Part shown: positions 5,824 through 8,206 of the stretch, in pieces
Layout: the number at the start of each line of letters is the position of its first letter
How positions within the stretch are numbered: position 1 is the stretch's first letter
Notes under the pieces: model-generated
What the model saw: the letters and a program-made list of their open reading frames with translations, nothing else
Told to the model about the DNA's origin: nothing
Database searches by the model: none
NCBI GenBank assembly: GCA_947165555.1
Contig: CAMVAR010000024.1
Coordinates: 1-8,206, forward strand
Reading direction: 5' to 3'
Source of the DNA: an uncultured Pseudomonadota bacterium
GTDB lineage: Bacteria > Pseudomonadota > Alphaproteobacteria > Rs-D84
DNA: 8,206 nucleotides
Program-made: the position numbers and the translations under genes

Positions 5824-8206
5824 TTATTTTCCCCAAAATGGTGCGATTACATAATCGGCACGCAGTGGCACAGATATCTTTGTGATATTTTCCATAACCG
5901 ATTTTATTTTTTCGGCGAATTCGGTTGCCACGCTTTCGTCGCATTCAAATACCATTTCATCGTGAACCTGCATAATCATTTTTATTTTATCGCGATTTGG
6001 TACAATGATTTCATTGAATATTCGTATCATGGCATATCGCATAAGGTCCGCTTCGAACCCCTGAATCGGGGCGTTGATTGCGGCACGCATTGCATATGCG
6101 CGCATGCGTGGATTTTTGGCCTCTGGTAATTCTATGCGGCGGCCCCACGGGGTATATACACACGCATTTTCAGCTGCGAATTTTTTAATATTATCGACAT
6201 AGGTTTTAATTTCTGGTAATCCCGCCATGTATGAGTTTATAATATCTTGGGCCGCGGTACGTGTTACCCCCAATTGCGACGCCAGCCCAAATGAAGATAT
6301 ACCATAAATAATGGAAAAATTCACAGTTTTTGCCGCGCGTCGCATTTCCTTTGGAACTATCGTTGTTTGTGGAATATTAAATATTTTGCGTGCGGTTTGT
6401 TCATGTATATCCTGGTTTGCGATAAATGTGTCTTGGAATGTTTTGATGTGTGCAACGTCCGCCAACAGGCGCAATTGAATTTGGGAATAATCCACAGAAA
6501 TTAAAACCCGACCAGATGGTGCAACAAAGCATTTACGAATTTCTTCGCCCAATTCGGTTTTGACCGGAATATTTTGCAGGTTTGGGTCGCGCGAAGAAAG
6601 GCGGCCTGTATTCGTACTGGTTTGCAGGTATGTTGTGTGAATGCGTCCGTCCGCCGCAATTTGATGGGGCAGTGCGTCTGCATATGTTCCCGCCAATTTC
6701 GCAATTGAACGCCAATTCAGAATTTTTTCAATAATTGGGTGGTGTTCAATCAAATCGTTCAAAGAATTTGCATCTGTGGAACGGCGTTTGTTTTCCGGCA
6801 TGTGCATTTCATCGAACAGAACTGTGGCCAATTGCTTTGGACTGGCAATATTAAACTCATGTCCCGCCAATTCAAATATTTCATTACTAATTTTTGTCAA
6901 TTGTTCATGAAATATACCCGACAGTTGGTTAAGGTGCAACCGGTCAACAAACACACCGCACCGTTCCATTTGGGTTAGGGGCATAAGCAATGGCCGGTCA
7001 CATCGTTCATATAATTCCGCCAATTTTTTATTTGCATCTAATTGTGGACGCATTGTTTCATAAAGTGCCATTGTGATGGCCGCATCTTCGGCGGCATAGG
7101 GGTATGCGGTATCGATTGGCAATGTGTCAAAGCGCATGTCTGCGTCACGCGTCTTGGGTGGAAACAATGATGCAAATGTTATGTTTTGGTGGTTCAGGTA
7201 TTTTACCGCCAATTCGTCCATTCCGTGCGAATGCAGTGTCCCGTGTAACGCGTATGAAATCAGCATCGTGTCGTCAATTGGTGAAATTTGTTCTATTGGC
7301 CACCCTTCGTTTGCCATAATATGCAGGTCGAATTTCAGGTTATGTCCAACCTTGGTTATATTTTTATTTATTAAAATTGGCCAAATACATTCGCGTAACG
7401 CATCCACAGAAATCTGGTCAGGGGCCATAGTATTTGATTCAAATAAATTGTCAGATTTGGCCCGATGGCGCAGTGGAATATAAACACCGTGCGCACCGTT
7501 CGTCGCCAAAGACATGCCGACAATTTTGTCGGTCATCTGGTTCAGGCCTGTTGTTTCGGTGTCCAACGCGATAACGTCTTGGACGGTCGCCAAGAATTTT
7601 TTCAATTCTTGGACGGTTGTAATTTTTTCAAATTTCATATCGCGTGTGGGGCGGGGTGCGTCCATGACGGGGGCGATGTCCACCGGACATTGTGAGCCCG
7701 GAAAATTAAACGCGGGCGCGTTGTGCGCGTCCGGTGTGTCCGGAAATGTGCGTGAAATTTTTTCAATCAAAGAATTACTTTCCAATTCGGTGCGAACAAA
7801 GTTCAACGCCGCGGCGCGATTGAATCGGAACGGTGCAAGCGTCAATCCCGACAAATCCACATCGCGTTTTAGTGTCACCAAATCGCGCGAAATATACGCC
7901 AATTCCCGCGACTGAATCAGCATATTGCGTATGCGTTCGTTTTTGACATCGTTGATATGGTTGTACAGTTCGTCTAATGAACCAAATTCGTTGATAAGTT
8001 CCGCCGCCTTTTTTGGTCCGATGCCACGCACGCCCGGCACATTGTCGGTTGAATCGCCCATAAGTGATTGAACGTCCACAACACGTTCGGGGGGTACGCC
8101 AAATTTTTCAATAACTTCGTTTCGGCCGATTGTTTTTTGTTTCATGCCGTCATACAAGAATATGCAATCAGACACCAATTGCATCATGTCTTTATCACTG
8201 GTAATT
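5824..8206 (-). CDS. polA: DNA polymerase I (5' end outside window)
   Basis: Repair and Okazaki-fragment polymerase. The frame runs to the window edge with SDKDMMQLV, so the Met at 8187 is internal and roughly 135 residues are missing by comparison with E. coli PolA. Numbering from that Met: the 5'-nuclease end has metal Asps D45 and D48 (GDSTDN) and the helix-hairpin-helix region GVRGIGPKKA. The 3'-5' exonuclease is intact: DTE 209-211, NLKFD 283-287 and YAAED 364-368. The polymerase has STNTGRLSSRDPNLQNIP 524-541, motif A DYSQIQLR 566-573, motif B K620, F624 and Y628, and motif C VHDE 741-744. Gln571 (codon 6477-6475, CAA) replaces the near-invariant motif A Glu (E710 in E. coli), which contacts the incoming sugar. 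All three activities are probably present. It ends with TAA at 5826-5824, directly against the M23 gene's stop, with no terminator seen. Confidence 0.97.
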   Translation of the reverse strand, partial: ITSDKDMMQLVSDCIFLYDGMKQKTIGRNEVIEKFGVPPERVVDVQSLMGDSTDNVPGVRGIGPKKAAELINEFGSLDELYNHINDVKNERIRNMLIQSRELAYISRDLVTLKRDVDLSGLTLAPFRFNRAAALNFVRTELESNSLIEKISRTFPDTPDAHNAPAFNFPGSQCPVDIAPVMDAPRPTRDMKFEKITTVQELKKFLATVQDVIALDTETTGLNQMTDKIVGMSLATNGAHGVYIPLRHRAKSDNLFESNTMAPDQISVDALRECIWPILINKNITKVGHNLKFDLHIMANEGWPIEQISPIDDTMLISYALHGTLHSHGMDELAVKYLNHQNITFASLFPPKTRDADMRFDTLPIDTAYPYAAEDAAITMALYETMRPQLDANKKLAELYERCDRPLLMPLTQMERCGVFVDRLHLNQLSGIFHEQLTKISNEIFELAGHEFNIASPKQLATVLFDEMHMPENKRRSTDANSLNDLIEHHPIIEKILNWRSIAKLAGTYADALPHQIAADGRIHTTYLQTSTNTGRLSSRDPNLQNIPVKTELGEEIRKCFVAPSGRVLISVDYSQIQLRLLADVAHIKTFQDTFIANQDIHEQTARKIFNIPQTTIVPKEMRRAAKTVNFSIIYGISSFGLASQLGVTRTAAQDIINSYMAGLPEIKTYVDNIKKFAAENACVYTPWGRRIELPEAKNPRMRAYAMRAAINAPIQGFEADLMRYAMIRIFNEIIVPNRDKIKMIMQVHDEMVFECDESVATEFAEKIKSVMENITKISVPLRADYVIAPFWGK

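Noticed and set aside
5826..5839. ATTTT-CCCC-AAAAT inverted repeat at the end of polA as a terminator
   Set aside because: Only five A-T pairs, no G-C stem and no proper T-run; too weak to call.

Overview
The window reads as a stretch of bacterial chromosome, most likely from an uncultured alphaproteobacterium. It is gene-dense, with almost no intergenic DNA. It carries core genes (ftsH, prmC, a periplasmic M23 peptidase, polA) and uses the standard bacterial code. The alphaproteobacterial assignment is an inference from protein style, for example the 'LDPRPDTETLV' stretch of PrmC and the general look of FtsH and PolA. It was not tested by any search.

Layout. (1) Bases 1-2173, plus strand: the 3' part of ftsH (membrane AAA+ zinc protease, start outside the window), overlapped by a YcbL/glyoxalase-II-like metallo-beta-lactamase-fold hydrolase that probably starts at TTG. 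(2) Bases 2170-3773, plus strand: a compact transcription unit with its own sigma-70-type promoter, three closely spaced genes each with a good Shine-Dalgarno site, and an intrinsic terminator. The first gene fuses an acyl carrier protein (ACP) to a cysteine-rich domain of unknown function. The next two are small standalone paralogues of that domain. All three end in nearly the same C-terminal tail. (3) Bases 3772-4536, minus strand: prmC (release-factor glutamine methyltransferase), convergent with the cassette and sharing a two-way terminator. (4) Bases 4558-5823, plus strand: a membrane-anchored LytM/M23 endopeptidase, divergent from prmC. The two share an overlapping promoter region whose -10 boxes lie in one 8-bp palindrome, and both genes appear to be leaderless. 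(5) Bases 5824-8206, minus strand: polA, with its 5' end outside the window. Its stop codon directly abuts that of the peptidase gene.

How they work together: the core genes serve unrelated housekeeping tasks (membrane proteolysis, translation termination, peptidoglycan remodelling, DNA repair and replication). The three-gene ACP/cysteine-rich cassette is the part that no familiar pathway explains. It looks like a self-contained accessory unit set between conserved genes, and part of it is clearly more AT-rich than its neighbours. Two conserved enzymes also carry unusual residues at functional sites: Ile replaces the FtsH pore-loop Phe, and Gln replaces the PolA motif A Glu. No tRNA, rRNA, CRISPR array, insertion sequence or gene-free stretch over 300 bases was seen.
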